DNA from: Thermoplasmata archaeon
GTDB taxonomy: Archaea; Thermoplasmatota; Thermoplasmata; RBG-16-68-12; SOIM01
NCBI GenBank assembly: GCA_023140195.1
Contig: JAGLME010000018.1
Span: 1 to 64,000 of the forward strand
Direction: 5' to 3'
DNA length: 64,000 bases
Under the pieces are notes generated by a model that saw nothing but the letters and a program-made list of their open reading frames with translations, did not search any database and was not told where the DNA came from. Below, piece by piece: positions 26,939 through 36,660 of the stretch; position 1 is the stretch's first letter; every line of letters begins with the position of its first letter. A program made the translations under genes and the position numbers.

Positions 26939-28162
26939 CTAAATCTCCAGCCACTCGCCTTCCATCGGCATCAGGACTTCCCTGCCTTCAATATCGTTCG
27001 CAAGGTCCTCTCTGTTCTCCCCGTGACAGAGGACCACCTTTTCCGGATCGCAACCGTCGATGAAGTCCAGTAGATCGTCGTGGTCGGCATGGGCCGAGAA
27101 GTCAAAGAACGAGACCTCACATTTGACCTTCACCTTGACCCCGTGCAGGTCTATCATTCCAGTATCTCTCAGCAGGCGTCCGTTGGTACCCTGGACCTGA
27201 TAGCCCGTGATGAATACCCCGCTCCTAGGATCGTTGGCAATCCTCTCCATGTACCGAATCACAGGTCCTCCGTCCATCATCCCGCTGGTGGTCACGATGA
27301 CCTCTCCTCTAAGCGCCTTTTCCCTTCCCGTCTCGCTCCTGACCTGCCGTGAGTCCTTCATGACCCTTCTCAGGTTGCGTGGATTCCTCACCGATTCCGG
27401 GAATGAACGATAGATGCGACTGATCTCCTTGCCCATTCCGTCCACCCAGAGGTCGAACCTCTTCTTGCTGAGCAGGAGCATCATTTCCTGGGTCCTGCCA
27501 ACGGCGAATGCCGGGACAAGAGCAATTCCTCCCCTTTCAACGGTAGCCCTGACCTTCTTCAGGAAATCGTGCTCAAGCTGCAACCTGTCGGGATGCCTTC
27601 TGCCCGCATAGGTGGACTCCAGAACCAGAGTGTCGCACTTCACGGGCTTTGCGCCCCAGACCAGCTCGGTATTGACAGTGTTGATGTCCCCAGTGAACAG
27701 GACGACCTCCCGGTTCATCACCTCGTACATGGTCGCCCCGGGTATGTGCCCTGCGGGGTGGCTGGTGATCTCCAGGTCTCCTTCCTTTCTGGTCTCCCCG
27801 AAGCGCATGTCCCTCAGGTTGTCCCTGGTCGCCATGAGGTCTTCTTCATCATACGGGAATGCGAAACCCTCCAGATTGGTCACCTTTATCGAATCACGAA
27901 AGAGAAGCTCGGAGGCCGCGAGAGTGACAGGTGTGGAATAGGCGGTCGTGTTGTGTCTGGAGCATAACCACGGGACCATTCCAGAATGATCTATGTGTGA
28001 ATGCGTGAAGTAACAGGTCTTTACCGGAGGGGCATCCATGGGAAACCCCGGAGGTTTGGAGGGTAGGAATCCGTAGTCGAACAACAGGAGATCCTGGCCG
28101 TGATCCAGAAGCATCCCAAGAGAACCGACCTTGCTGGCCCCGCCCAGGAATTGTATCTTCAT
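26939..28162 (-). CDS. Metallo-beta-lactamase/beta-CASP ribonuclease
   Basis: This is an RNA-processing nuclease of the beta-CASP family with two zinc ions. The metal motif HSHIDH is at 54-59, the FTGDIN motif near 158 and the C-terminal SAHADH near 365. The beta-CASP segment includes TTSGMMDGGPV. There are no N-terminal KH domains, so it is the shorter archaeal type (aCPSF2/aRNase J-like), not aCPSF1. The ATG at 28162 is preferred to a TTG six bases upstream because an AAAAAGGATTAAGC promoter element lies 25-38 nt before it. It shows no clear operon partner. Confidence 0.88.
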   Translation of the reverse strand: MKIQFLGGASKVGSLGMLLDHGQDLLLFDYGFLPSKPPGFPMDAPPVKTCYFTHSHIDHSGMVPWLCSRHNTTAYSTPVTLAASELLFRDSIKVTNLEGFAFPYDEEDLMATRDNLRDMRFGETRKEGDLEITSHPAGHIPGATMYEVMNREVVLFTGDINTVNTELVWGAKPVKCDTLVLESTYAGRRHPDRLQLEHDFLKKVRATVERGGIALVPAFAVGRTQEMMLLLSKKRFDLWVDGMGKEISRIYRSFPESVRNPRNLRRVMKDSRQVRSETGREKALRGEVIVTTSGMMDGGPVIRYMERIANDPRSGVFITGYQVQGTNGRLLRDTGMIDLHGVKVKVKCEVSFFDFSAHADHDDLLDFIDGCDPEKVVLCHGENREDLANDIEGREVLMPMEGEWLEI

Positions 28163-28214
28163 TACCAAAGGATAACCACCTTTTGCTTAATCCTTTTTGG
28201 CATGTTTCCAGACA

Positions 28215-29291
28215 TCATCCCCGGAAAACTCTCTGGCATCTGATGGCCCTCTCCATCCCCTTCTTGCCGAGGACCCACATGGCGAACTCGAGCCTTCTGT
28301 CCGAGCCATGGAAGAGGTCAGCCAGTTTCATCGTCTTGGCTGCAGTTTCAAGCGGACCCTCGACGATCTCCCTCCACCTTAATTCGTAGTTCAGGAGCGG
28401 AACTCCTTTCAACACAGTGTCTGCGGCACACTCTCCGGCGATCCTCCCGCATATCATGGCGACGTTGACGCCCCCGCCGTTGGTCGCCATAACGTGTCCG
28501 GCCGCATCCCCGACCAGCAGTGCATTCCCAGAGACGGTATTGTCAATCGGACCTCCCATGGGCACCAATCCACCGGCTATCTGGCTGGGCTCGAAGCCCC
28601 TTTCCTCGATGAATTTATTGAAGAGCTTCCTGATATCGTTGTTTGGGAGCTTGTCTGTAGCACCCAGGCCTACATTAGCACAGTTGTTCTTGGGAATGAT
28701 CCAGGCATAACCGAACGGTGCCACGCTACCGAAGAACATCATCAGTTCCGACCCGAAGTCACCATCAACTTGGCAGGTGAGTGCCGAGTAGAGTCGCATA
28801 GGCGACCTAAGTCCGACTGACCTGGCCACTATGGATCTCGAACCATCGGCGCCCACGATTACCTTCGCTTCGTGCCGTCCATCCCTGGTGAACACCTCGT
28901 TTCCTGAGACCCCTGTCACCACCGTGTTGGTTGAGACTTCAGCGCCTTCATTTTCAGCAAGCGATGCCAAATGTGAGTCCAGGCCGTCTCTGTTCACTGT
29001 GAATCCGTCAAATGACATCTGGTTCTCCTTCCCCTTCGGGGAGAATATCTTGATGCCCGTGATCTTCCGTTGGATGATGGTTCCAGGTATGAGATCAACA
29101 CCGTCAAGTCCATCGGCATGGGGGAACATTCGAACGACCTCCTTTTTGGATGCAACGAACTCCCCGCATTGGACGGGCTTCCCGATCTCCTTCCTCTTGT
29201 CCAGCAGAAGAACGTCCAAGCCCTGAGAAGCCGCGCATCTGGCTGCAGAACTACCCGCCGGTCCAGCCCCGACGACTATGAGGTCTCTCAA
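28215..29291 (-). CDS. Digeranylgeranylglycerophospholipid reductase-like FAD protein
   Basis: The protein has 358 residues. It has the FAD motif VVGAGPAGSSAARCAA at the N-terminus, VQCGEF with the conserved Cys, VIVGADGSRS, the substrate motif YAWIIPK, and LLVGDAAGHVMATNGGGVN. Its likely reaction is reduction of geranylgeranyl chains in membrane lipids. It lies between the RNase gene and the GGPP synthase gene on the same strand, so its position supports lipid synthesis. It is a divergent paralogue of the 24924-26105 protein; which of the two acts on core lipids cannot be told. Confidence 0.85.
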   Translation of the reverse strand: MRDLIVVGAGPAGSSAARCAASQGLDVLLLDKRKEIGKPVQCGEFVASKKEVVRMFPHADGLDGVDLIPGTIIQRKITGIKIFSPKGKENQMSFDGFTVNRDGLDSHLASLAENEGAEVSTNTVVTGVSGNEVFTRDGRHEAKVIVGADGSRSIVARSVGLRSPMRLYSALTCQVDGDFGSELMMFFGSVAPFGYAWIIPKNNCANVGLGATDKLPNNDIRKLFNKFIEERGFEPSQIAGGLVPMGGPIDNTVSGNALLVGDAAGHVMATNGGGVNVAMICGRIAGECAADTVLKGVPLLNYELRWREIVEGPLETAAKTMKLADLFHGSDRRLEFAMWVLGKKGMERAIRCQRVFRG

Positions 29292-29393
29292 ACTACTTCA
29301 CTCCGTCTTACAAATGCCTTTGATGATTTTGGGAATATCAATCACTCTATTCAATTGTGTTCATCTAGATCAAGAACCCGGCAGGCTATTGCA

Positions 29394-30362
29394 TTAACTC
29401 TCACGGTTCAATATGTAATCGACGAGTTCTTCCAGTCCATCCCTGTATTCATTATCGAAAACCGAGACTTGCTCCTTGGCACGTTTGGCGTACATGCTGG
29501 CCTCTTGGAATGCCCTTTCCGGTCCCCCCATCTCTCTTATGAGCTCAAGCGTCCTCGTCACGTCGTCCTCGGACTTTGAATCGTTCTTGAGGATGCCGAG
29601 GAGCTCCTCCCTTGAATTCTTGTTGCCGTTGCTCATGGCATATATGGACAGGAGTGTGATATGGCCTTCGCGGATGTCGGAACCGATCTTCTTGCCCATT
29701 TTCTCTTCCGAACCGACGACATCCAGAATGTCGTCGACTATCTGGAATGTGATGCCCAGGTTCTTGCCGTATTCTCCGAGCCTTTGCACCTGGTCAGGTG
29801 TGCCGTTACCGATCAAGGCGCCCGATCTAGCTCCTGCCGAAATCAATCTGGCCGTCTTCCTCTCGGTCATTCCGACGTACTGGTCCACTGTAATCGAGGT
29901 GTCAAACCTGAATCTTCTCTGAAGGACCTCTCCCGAAGGGAGGCTGGAACACGCATCCGCGGTGATCAGGATCACTTCTTCTCCGAACTGTCCTCCCAGT
30001 TCGAACACTTTTGCGAACAAGAAGTCGCCAGTTACCAGGGAATCTTCAAGACCGAACTTCTTCAAGGCTGAGGTGCGCCCCCTCCTGAGTTCCCCGCCAT
30101 CGTTGATGTCGTCATGTATGAGGCTCCCGGTATGAATGAGCTCAATGGCTGTGGCCATATCGACCGCTTTGCCGGTATCCTCACCGCCAACAACCCTGAA
30201 GGAAAGCAGGGTGACGATGGGCCTGATACGCTTGCCCCCCGAGTTCACCACATAGGATGCGATTTCGGAGAGCGTCTCCACTTCCGTGAGCGAACAATCC
30301 CTCAATCTCTTCTCTACGAGGTCCAATTCTTCGGCGACGCCAAAGGACAGATTTGGAGCCAT
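29394..30362 (-). CDS. idsA: Geranylgeranyl diphosphate synthase-type polyprenyl synthetase
   Basis: The enzyme condenses isopentenyl diphosphate with allylic diphosphates to give C20 or longer chains. The 322-residue length is typical. The first aspartate-rich motif DDIND is at 84-88, followed by RRGR; the second, DDILD, is at 210-214 within FQIVDDILDVVG. GGKRIRP near 42-48 binds the diphosphate. A CATTATATAAGG box lies 22-29 nt upstream of the ATG. It is divergent from the UbiA gene and codirectional with the GGR gene, forming a lipid-synthesis neighbourhood. The exact product length is not predictable by eye. Confidence 0.9.
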   Translation of the reverse strand: MAPNLSFGVAEELDLVEKRLRDCSLTEVETLSEIASYVVNSGGKRIRPIVTLLSFRVVGGEDTGKAVDMATAIELIHTGSLIHDDINDGGELRRGRTSALKKFGLEDSLVTGDFLFAKVFELGGQFGEEVILITADACSSLPSGEVLQRRFRFDTSITVDQYVGMTERKTARLISAGARSGALIGNGTPDQVQRLGEYGKNLGITFQIVDDILDVVGSEEKMGKKIGSDIREGHITLLSIYAMSNGNKNSREELLGILKNDSKSEDDVTRTLELIREMGGPERAFQEASMYAKRAKEQVSVFDNEYRDGLEELVDYILNRES

Positions 30363-30382
30363 CGTTTGCCAATAGGCGAATT

Positions 30383-30451
30383 CCTTATATAATGATTTTC
30401 GAAGGTCTTTGAGGCTGGAACTGGGTGTTTTTCTATTCGAATCCTTTATAT
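30383..30451. promoter_or_regulatory. Divergent TATA boxes for the polyprenyl synthase and UbiA genes
   Basis: The minus-strand CATTATATAAGG (30383-30394) precedes the synthase ATG at 30362. The plus-strand CTTTATAT (30444-30451) is 24-31 nt before the UbiA ATG at 30475. Both fit leaderless initiation and settle the UbiA start. Confidence 0.65.
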
Positions 30452-30474
30452 CTCATGCACTTCTTGACTGGCTC

Positions 30475-31512
30475 ATGGCAGGCCGTTTGAAGGTTTGGCT
30501 GCAGGAGGTCAGAGCACCGTTCTTGACAGCAAGTACTCTGCCTGTCCTTTTGGGTACTGCAATCGCTTTCTCTAATGAGGGCGTCTTCAATGCTTGGTAC
30601 TTCATCCTCGCTTTCATCGGCGGCATATGCATGCACATAGGGGCGAACGTCATCAACGATTACTTCGATTACAAGGGTGGATCGGACAACATCAATGTCG
30701 AGTTCACCAGACCGTTCACCGGCGGTAGCAGGATGATACAGGAGGGATTGATGACCCCCCGTGAAGTGGTCGCTGAAGCGATGGTCTTCTTTGCCATCGG
30801 AGGCCTCATCGGGGTCTATCTCGCCTTCGAGGTCGGGTACATGATCCTGGTCCTTGGGATAATCGGAGCATTCTCTGCCTTCTTCTACTCGGCCCCACCC
30901 GTAAGCCTTGTCAACAGGGGGATCGGTGAGCTGTTCATCGGCCTCAACTTCGGAATCCTGATGACTCTCGGCGGCTATTATGTCCAGGTCCAACACTTGG
31001 CATGGGAACCCGCTCTGGCTGCGGTTCCGCTAGGATTGATGATCGCTAACGTCCTTTACATCAACGAGTTTCCAGATTACAATGCTGACAAAGAAGCTGG
31101 GAAGAAGCATCTCGTCGTGCGACTTGGAAAGGCCAAGGCTGCCAGGGGTCACGCGGTCATCATGGCCTCCGCTTACATCTCAATCGCGGTCTTCGTAGCA
31201 TTCGGATGGGTATCCCCATACGCTCTTGTGATGTTCCTGACCCTCCCGCTGGCGATAACCTCCATAAGATACTCAAGGGACTTCTACTCGGACTCGTTCA
31301 GAATCATACCGGCGAACGCCTCCACCATACAGGTCCATATGATAATCGGCATTCTGATGACTCTTGGATATCTTCTTGCGGCCTCCCCCCAGGACACTTG
31401 GCTCATATTCCTGATACTGGTCGTTGTAGGAGGACTGTTGATGTTCAAGATCTCAGAAGGCCTTGAGAAAGCAAGGGAAGCTCCTCCGCCGCCGGCGAAG
31501 ACTCAAGCCTGA
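30475..31512 (+). CDS. UbiA-family prenyltransferase (MenA-like)
   Basis: The enzyme attaches a polyprenyl chain to an aromatic or polar acceptor in the membrane. From the ATG at 30475 it has 345 residues and about nine hydrophobic helices. The first prenyl-diphosphate motif NVINDYFD is near 58-65, and the second, NEFPDYNADKEAGKK, near 195-210. The second motif and SAPP before it resemble MenA (dihydroxynaphthoate polyprenyltransferase) more than digeranylgeranylglyceryl phosphate synthase. The frame opens at 30409, but the TATA box at 30444-30451 rules the longer start unlikely. Whether the organism makes menaquinone cannot be judged; no other men gene is seen. Confidence 0.82.
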   Translation: MAGRLKVWLQEVRAPFLTASTLPVLLGTAIAFSNEGVFNAWYFILAFIGGICMHIGANVINDYFDYKGGSDNINVEFTRPFTGGSRMIQEGLMTPREVVAEAMVFFAIGGLIGVYLAFEVGYMILVLGIIGAFSAFFYSAPPVSLVNRGIGELFIGLNFGILMTLGGYYVQVQHLAWEPALAAVPLGLMIANVLYINEFPDYNADKEAGKKHLVVRLGKAKAARGHAVIMASAYISIAVFVAFGWVSPYALVMFLTLPLAITSIRYSRDFYSDSFRIIPANASTIQVHMIIGILMTLGYLLAASPQDTWLIFLILVVVGGLLMFKISEGLEKAREAPPPPAKTQA

Positions 31513-31531
31513 GGAACCGTCTGTTTTCCAG

Positions 31532-34500
31532 TTAGTTGGCCAGATCCCAGACAGTGTCCATTCTTGCGAATATCCAGTAGCCTTGTCCTGCATACAGGTA
31601 ATCCCAATCGGATAGCCGTTTCAGGTTGTATGGAAGGGCCGCACCCTCGTAGCCCTCGATTCTCGAGAATCCTATCCCCATCAGGGTCTCTGCCACATCC
31701 CTCGGGATAAGTGAGGGGTACCCGACCAGATTCCAGCCGGCTTTGAGGTTGACCGTGATCATGTCCGGGACCTTCCCTGCTACTGCGTAGATGCTTGCTG
31801 ACGTGACCCTGACCCAGAAAGCCTTTTCATTAGTGGTATCGAAACTCCCGCCATATGGCTTGGTCGTGTCCACCTTCGTCCACGGGTTCATGGCTAGTGG
31901 ATCGTACTGCCAGACCCGGTCGTAGACAACGGTCTGAAGAACGGATTCTATGGCGTAGTCAGCCACTAACAGCGGGTTCGATAACAGATTCACTCCCACT
32001 GAAAGAGAACGAGCGAACTTGCCTGCCTGGTTGTCCGCCCTCTTCGCATTGCCGAATGTCTCGTTGGCCAGTACAGCGTAGAAGTAGCTGTCTGGATTCC
32101 CGTCTCCGGCCAGCGCGTGGATGAAATAGTCCGTGCCGGATGGAGCCGTTCCAAGGAAGGCATACGGTTCTGCGGTCTTATCGTAAGTTGAACCAGCATA
32201 GACCGCATAGTGGTCGATGTCGTCATCTCCCTGTCCGTCGTCCAATGATAGTGTCCATGTGACGTTCACATTCTCCAAGGATGTCCCTTCCAGGCTCGCA
32301 TCAACGTTCGATGGAGGCAGAGGCGGTGTGATGTACACATCCATCTGGGTCGGCGATCCCCAGTTCCCGGCCTCGTCCCTGCCTCTCATGTAGAACGAGT
32401 ACATACTGGGAGTCCAACTTGAGACATCCAAAGATATGGTCGAGTCCTCGACCGGAGAGTCAAATGCACCATCCAGCGGCGCCATCGCGATCCCATTCCC
32501 AACCCCTGGATCGGTGTCGACATAATACTCCACATTGGTGACGTTGCTGTCCCCCAGTCCCACATCGGTGGTCGTGGCGGAAATGACCAGAAGCGGATCT
32601 CCCGCTCCATTCTCCCTGGCAGCCTGAGGATTGATGGTGTCCGGGCCCAAGATGTCCCCGGTCATGGAGTATGTTACAGTCAATCGGGGCGAGAACGGAG
32701 ACGCGAAGCTCGAACCCGATGAGTATCCGGAGACCCAGGCGAAGATGAGACCCCTGTTGAAGAACGTGGCGCTCGTTGGTCCATTGACTCGGAACGAGAT
32801 CTTGGAGTTGTTGAAGTGCTGTCTCAGCAAGGCGTATTCGGAAGGCTGGAAGTGGAAGTAGTCCCATTCTCCCGGCACCAGGTCGACGTCATCCAGGACG
32901 GGCGTCATTACCAGGTCGACTTCAGCACCGTCGATGTCGCCGTAAGCGTGATTCACCCAGTTGGCGTCAATCGAAGAATTGAGCAGTGTGATGTTCCATT
33001 GATAGTCATCCATGTTGTAGATCCATCTGCCACCGTATATCTGCAGTGTAGCGTTGGTGATTGTTGCACCTGCAGGAATGGGATTGACCTGGAATTGTGC
33101 CGCACCCAAATACGTCGTGTGCCTGTTGTGGCTGTAGCCAACGAGTATCTCCGGGTCCGTGAAGTGATTGCCAGTGGATTCCTCTTCCCTCACCCAGCCC
33201 ACGTATCCGTAGGCCGGTATGTCGGATGATCCGGTGAGGGTCATGAAGCTGTACTTCGCACCGCCGTTGTCGTCAAATGCGGTGTTTCCCGCGAGATCGG
33301 TCGAGGTGATGTCGAAGAAGTACTGGGTTCCAGGATTCAGTCCAGTCAGGAGCATGGAATGTGAAGTGATCAGCGGCCAATCCGACTCAGAGCTGCCCAG
33401 ACCGGTCGTCAGTCCGTAGTTCACCAGACTGTCCGTGTCCTCATTCGTGTTCCAAGTTATCGTCGCCGTGGTCACGGAAGGGACGACCGCCACGTTAGAG
33501 ATCAACGGAGGTACGCCATCAACCTCCGCGTTGACCCATCTGAGTCCTGCGGGGTTGGCTTCCTGGTACGTCGCGTTCAGGACATCCGAGTTGTGCACCG
33601 TCAACTGTCCAGGCACGGAGACAGCGCTTGTCAGAGGAATGGTACCCTTGAACACACCTTCGTCAGGTGCGACCTCCGTCAATGTGACCTGCTCACCAGA
33701 AGGCTCAGCGACGCTTCTTATGTTGACCTGAACGGTCTCCGCCAGCCCCGGGTTCGTATTGAGGTCTGTATCGTAGAGCGAGATCTCCACAGGATCAGAT
33801 GGATCGTAACTTGTCTTGTCCAGAACAATGACGCCGTCCCCCGGGGTTATGATGCCCGCGATCTTGGCTATTGTCGCCACTGCGGTCTTGGTAGTCCTGG
33901 TCACAAGCTCGAAGTTCATGTTGCTTACCAGATCCTGTGGGGAGTGATAGTAGGCGCTGAAGTCTGTTTCGATCCCGAAGATAGCCGGATATCCCTCGTC
34001 CCAGAACGGTGCATGGTCGCTTGACCTCGCCGTGGGATCGATGGCCGTTGCCATGTTCAGTCCAATCGAGTAATCCTGGTTCGCATCGTAGAACTCGTTC
34101 AGCAGCCATGACGACTGTGCATTGCTCACGGCCCGAAGACCCATGAAGTTGTTCGGATCGTGTCCAATCATGTCCAGCTGTATCATTCCGCCTATGTCCA
34201 TGCCCGTTCTCTTTGCTTCCTTGGCATAGTATCTGGCTCCGTGGAGTCCGAACTCTTCGGCCGTCCAGGCCGCAAGGACAACGGTCGCATTGAGCTTGTA
34301 CCCGCTTAGCACCCGAGCGGCCTCCATGGCGGCGGCCGTTCCACTGCCATCATCATCCGCACCCGGGGCGGTGGCCATGGGGTTGCTATTGCTGTAGGAA
34401 TCGTAGTGACCTCCGAGTATGTACGTGGTCGCATTGGCGTTGTTGAAGGCTGGGATGGTCGTTATTATGTTCCTAACCCATCTGCCATTGTACAAGAAAT

Positions 34501-34801
34501 ACTGAGATTCCACGATCACTCCCGGATTCTTCGCGGATTCGTTGTAGATGTAACTGGCAGACAGGTTCAGCTCAGGTGCGAGAAGATACCTCGTGCTGAA
34601 GTTCTGAAGGTCATAGTTATATCTGTACAGGCTCTGCAATGAAACGTTCTGCACTATCTGATCGATGACCGGGTTGTAGGCAGAGACCTCAGGCGGATCC
34701 TCTCCGGATATCGCAACCGGACTAGAATGGAGAAGTATGCCCAATGATGTTCCTACCAATGCCAGCGTTACCAAAAGAGAAACGACTCTCGCCCACTTCA
34801 T
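31532..34801 (-). CDS. Secreted M28-family aminopeptidase with FN3, DNRLRE-like and GWNLVGYP C-terminal modules
   Basis: The protein has 1089 residues with a signal peptide at about 1-32. The M28 zinc site is visible: His132 (GGHYDS), Asp149 (PGADDD), Glu182/183 (TAEEFG), Asp210 (QLDMIGHD) and a His in YYHSPQD. After the enzyme come an FN3 domain (about 430-520), a DNRLRE/TGF-propeptide-like beta domain (about 540-720), an Ig-like segment, a second FN3 domain and the tandem C-terminal module (GVNLLSNPL and GWNLVGYPS, ending GQGYWIF). There is no TM anchor. It likely trims N-termini of peptides outside the cell. Confidence 0.9.
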   Translation of the reverse strand: MKWARVVSLLVTLALVGTSLGILLHSSPVAISGEDPPEVSAYNPVIDQIVQNVSLQSLYRYNYDLQNFSTRYLLAPELNLSASYIYNESAKNPGVIVESQYFLYNGRWVRNIITTIPAFNNANATTYILGGHYDSYSNSNPMATAPGADDDGSGTAAAMEAARVLSGYKLNATVVLAAWTAEEFGLHGARYYAKEAKRTGMDIGGMIQLDMIGHDPNNFMGLRAVSNAQSSWLLNEFYDANQDYSIGLNMATAIDPTARSSDHAPFWDEGYPAIFGIETDFSAYYHSPQDLVSNMNFELVTRTTKTAVATIAKIAGIITPGDGVIVLDKTSYDPSDPVEISLYDTDLNTNPGLAETVQVNIRSVAEPSGEQVTLTEVAPDEGVFKGTIPLTSAVSVPGQLTVHNSDVLNATYQEANPAGLRWVNAEVDGVPPLISNVAVVPSVTTATITWNTNEDTDSLVNYGLTTGLGSSESDWPLITSHSMLLTGLNPGTQYFFDITSTDLAGNTAFDDNGGAKYSFMTLTGSSDIPAYGYVGWVREEESTGNHFTDPEILVGYSHNRHTTYLGAAQFQVNPIPAGATITNATLQIYGGRWIYNMDDYQWNITLLNSSIDANWVNHAYGDIDGAEVDLVMTPVLDDVDLVPGEWDYFHFQPSEYALLRQHFNNSKISFRVNGPTSATFFNRGLIFAWVSGYSSGSSFASPFSPRLTVTYSMTGDILGPDTINPQAARENGAGDPLLVISATTTDVGLGDSNVTNVEYYVDTDPGVGNGIAMAPLDGAFDSPVEDSTISLDVSSWTPSMYSFYMRGRDEAGNWGSPTQMDVYITPPLPPSNVDASLEGTSLENVNVTWTLSLDDGQGDDDIDHYAVYAGSTYDKTAEPYAFLGTAPSGTDYFIHALAGDGNPDSYFYAVLANETFGNAKRADNQAGKFARSLSVGVNLLSNPLLVADYAIESVLQTVVYDRVWQYDPLAMNPWTKVDTTKPYGGSFDTTNEKAFWVRVTSASIYAVAGKVPDMITVNLKAGWNLVGYPSLIPRDVAETLMGIGFSRIEGYEGAALPYNLKRLSDWDYLYAGQGYWIFARMDTVWDLAN

Positions 34802-34966
34802 ATCAACATCTCCAGGATTGAAACCTAGTTATTGAATTGTCATTCAGATATAAAAAGAAGTAACTTCGGCCGCTTTCTGCGATGATGCGTCCCGCCCTTC
34901 CATGGATGTAATCTCACTGGATGACAACGTATAGTTTATGTCATAAATGAGTTAATTGAAGAACTG

Positions 34967-35359
34967 GTGACGTCAACGACCGTATCTCAGCTCTCCGTCA
35001 AGAGGCGGATTTCCAAAAGGGTCATCCTTGAGATTCTTCACGAGGTCAATGATCCTGGAGTTCCCATGACACTCGAAGAGATGGGCATCATCAGCAGGGA
35101 TTGGATCAGCGTTGAGGACGAGGACATCCAAGTGAAGTACCGTCCCACATCCAATCTCTGTCCGGTCGGTATGGCTCTGGGTGTCGTCATCAAGTCTGTT
35201 CTTGAAGAGCGCCTCGACACAGATATTGAGGTCAGAATGCTGAGGGGAAGTCATTTCCAGATGGACCTTGTCAACGACCTGCTTGGGGACAGAGGGAGAT
35301 ATGAGAAGGCCCTTGAGAGATTGAGGTCGTCAGGCTTCGTGAACAGGTGTCGTCAGTAG
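34967..35359 (+). CDS. MIP18-family (SufT-like) Fe-S assembly protein
   Basis: The protein has 130 residues and a GTG start about 30 nt after an AGTTTATGTC box. The DUF59/MIP18 core is clear: ILHEVNDPGVPMTLEEMGI, then the loop PTSNLCPVGMALG with the conserved Cys, then a helix VIKSVLEERL. Family members take part in Fe-S cluster assembly or delivery. The C-terminal 40 residues are not part of the usual core. An IscU-like scaffold gene lies 2.4 kb away, and the neighbouring Hdr locus creates a heavy demand for Fe-S clusters. Its 3' end nearly meets the converging TrmB gene. Confidence 0.85.
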   Translation: MTSTTVSQLSVKRRISKRVILEILHEVNDPGVPMTLEEMGIISRDWISVEDEDIQVKYRPTSNLCPVGMALGVVIKSVLEERLDTDIEVRMLRGSHFQMDLVNDLLGDRGRYEKALERLRSSGFVNRCRQ

Positions 35360-35365
35360 TCCGTT

Positions 35366-36571
35366 TCAAGTCGACTTCAAGACAAAACTCATGTGGCATA
35401 GACCGCCGGATTCTCCCAGACAGTTGTGTTTTATGATCTCAGTCTTCCCTTTGAGTTTCTTCACGAAGACCCCGTTGAGAAGCAATCTGGTGAATTTGCA
35501 GAATATGTGCGGTTCTTTGGGTTCCTTTGCTCCGCATTTGAAGAATTGGGATACTTGAATTGTCAGAGGCTTTTTCTTCACTATCTTCAGTTCACCCATG
35601 GAGTTCTCTTTCCAATATGTCGATAGTTCGTTGATGAGGGCGATGAGTGTCGTGGACTTGAATTTGGATGAGAGTTCGTCGGCGATCGTTCCAGCAAGTG
35701 AATCGAAGATGGGACCAGACTTGAGTCCCAGCAGATCGATGTATGCCTTTGTCGATTGCAGAAGTGGAGTCGTGTAGTCGACCACCTTGATGTCCTGACC
35801 TTGTTCGATAACGCTCAAAGCAATGTTCCTCAAAGCCTCAGCGATTCCCTCATCGTCCGTCCAGATGGCGATGTCGTCCCCCTTGAGGAAGCTCTCGTCA
35901 GAAGGCATCGGGTGGCACAGCAGGGCCTGTTTTGAATCTATCACCAGATAGTACATGGATAATGAGAGACCTATGTTCCTGACGTCCGCATATTGCGACA
36001 GGATTTGCGCGTTGTCCCTGTTAGAGCCGTTAATGGGAAACGCATACTTGATGTCCACTCCAGCGTTGAACCTCTCTTCGATAGTGGGAAGCCTTGACCT
36101 GACGATTCTTATCGGGCTCTGCACGGTCCCCACCGAGAGGATTTCCTTCTCAGATTCCTCATACATTCGGTTCAAACGGTCCCTCACGTTCCTTCTGCCA
36201 TAGATCGCTTCGAATCGTCCTGTCTCCTCAGCCTCCACGATGGCTCTGACCGCGAACTCGTTCATCAGAAGGTCTTTCTTCTCCGCGATCTCATCCGCTG
36301 ATTGCCTGTGAGATTCTGCTACCCTCTCGAGAAAGTCCTCAATATGGACCGGCTTGTACTTGATCGGGCTTTCGGGTATGATCTCAACAAGCCCTTTCTC
36401 GTGAAGCTGGTTCATTGTGGAGTATATCCTGGTCCGTGGGACTCTGGAAAGCGTTGGTATCTGACTGGCCTTGGAGACACCCAGATCCAGAAGAGTAAGG
36501 TATACCCTGGCCTGATAGTCTGTCAGTCCCAATTCCTTCATCTTGCCGAGTCTTTCCTCGTTTATGGGCAT
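35366..36571 (-). CDS. TrmB-type HTH regulator with a C-terminal V4R-like Cys domain
   Basis: The protein has 401 residues. Residues ~10-75 are a TrmB/winged-helix domain (LTDYQARVYLTLLDLGVSKASQIPTLS and so on). Residues ~85-250 resemble the TrmB effector-binding or PLD-like region. The last ~130 residues look like a V4R/4-vinyl-reductase-type small-molecule domain ending in a Cys-rich stretch (FKCG, HIFCKF, HNCLGESGGLCHM). It could sense a ligand, metal or redox state. It is followed by a converging MIP18 gene. Its targets are unknown. Confidence 0.75.
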   Translation of the reverse strand: MPINEERLGKMKELGLTDYQARVYLTLLDLGVSKASQIPTLSRVPRTRIYSTMNQLHEKGLVEIIPESPIKYKPVHIEDFLERVAESHRQSADEIAEKKDLLMNEFAVRAIVEAEETGRFEAIYGRRNVRDRLNRMYEESEKEILSVGTVQSPIRIVRSRLPTIEERFNAGVDIKYAFPINGSNRDNAQILSQYADVRNIGLSLSMYYLVIDSKQALLCHPMPSDESFLKGDDIAIWTDDEGIAEALRNIALSVIEQGQDIKVVDYTTPLLQSTKAYIDLLGLKSGPIFDSLAGTIADELSSKFKSTTLIALINELSTYWKENSMGELKIVKKKPLTIQVSQFFKCGAKEPKEPHIFCKFTRLLLNGVFVKKLKGKTEIIKHNCLGESGGLCHMSFVLKST

Positions 36572-36660
36572 GGTCCGGACTGGAACGAGTGTCAGTCCTA
36601 ATAAAACTTGTCATCAGGTTCAGTTACAGACCTGGCACAGGAAATGTCACTGGGAATAAT

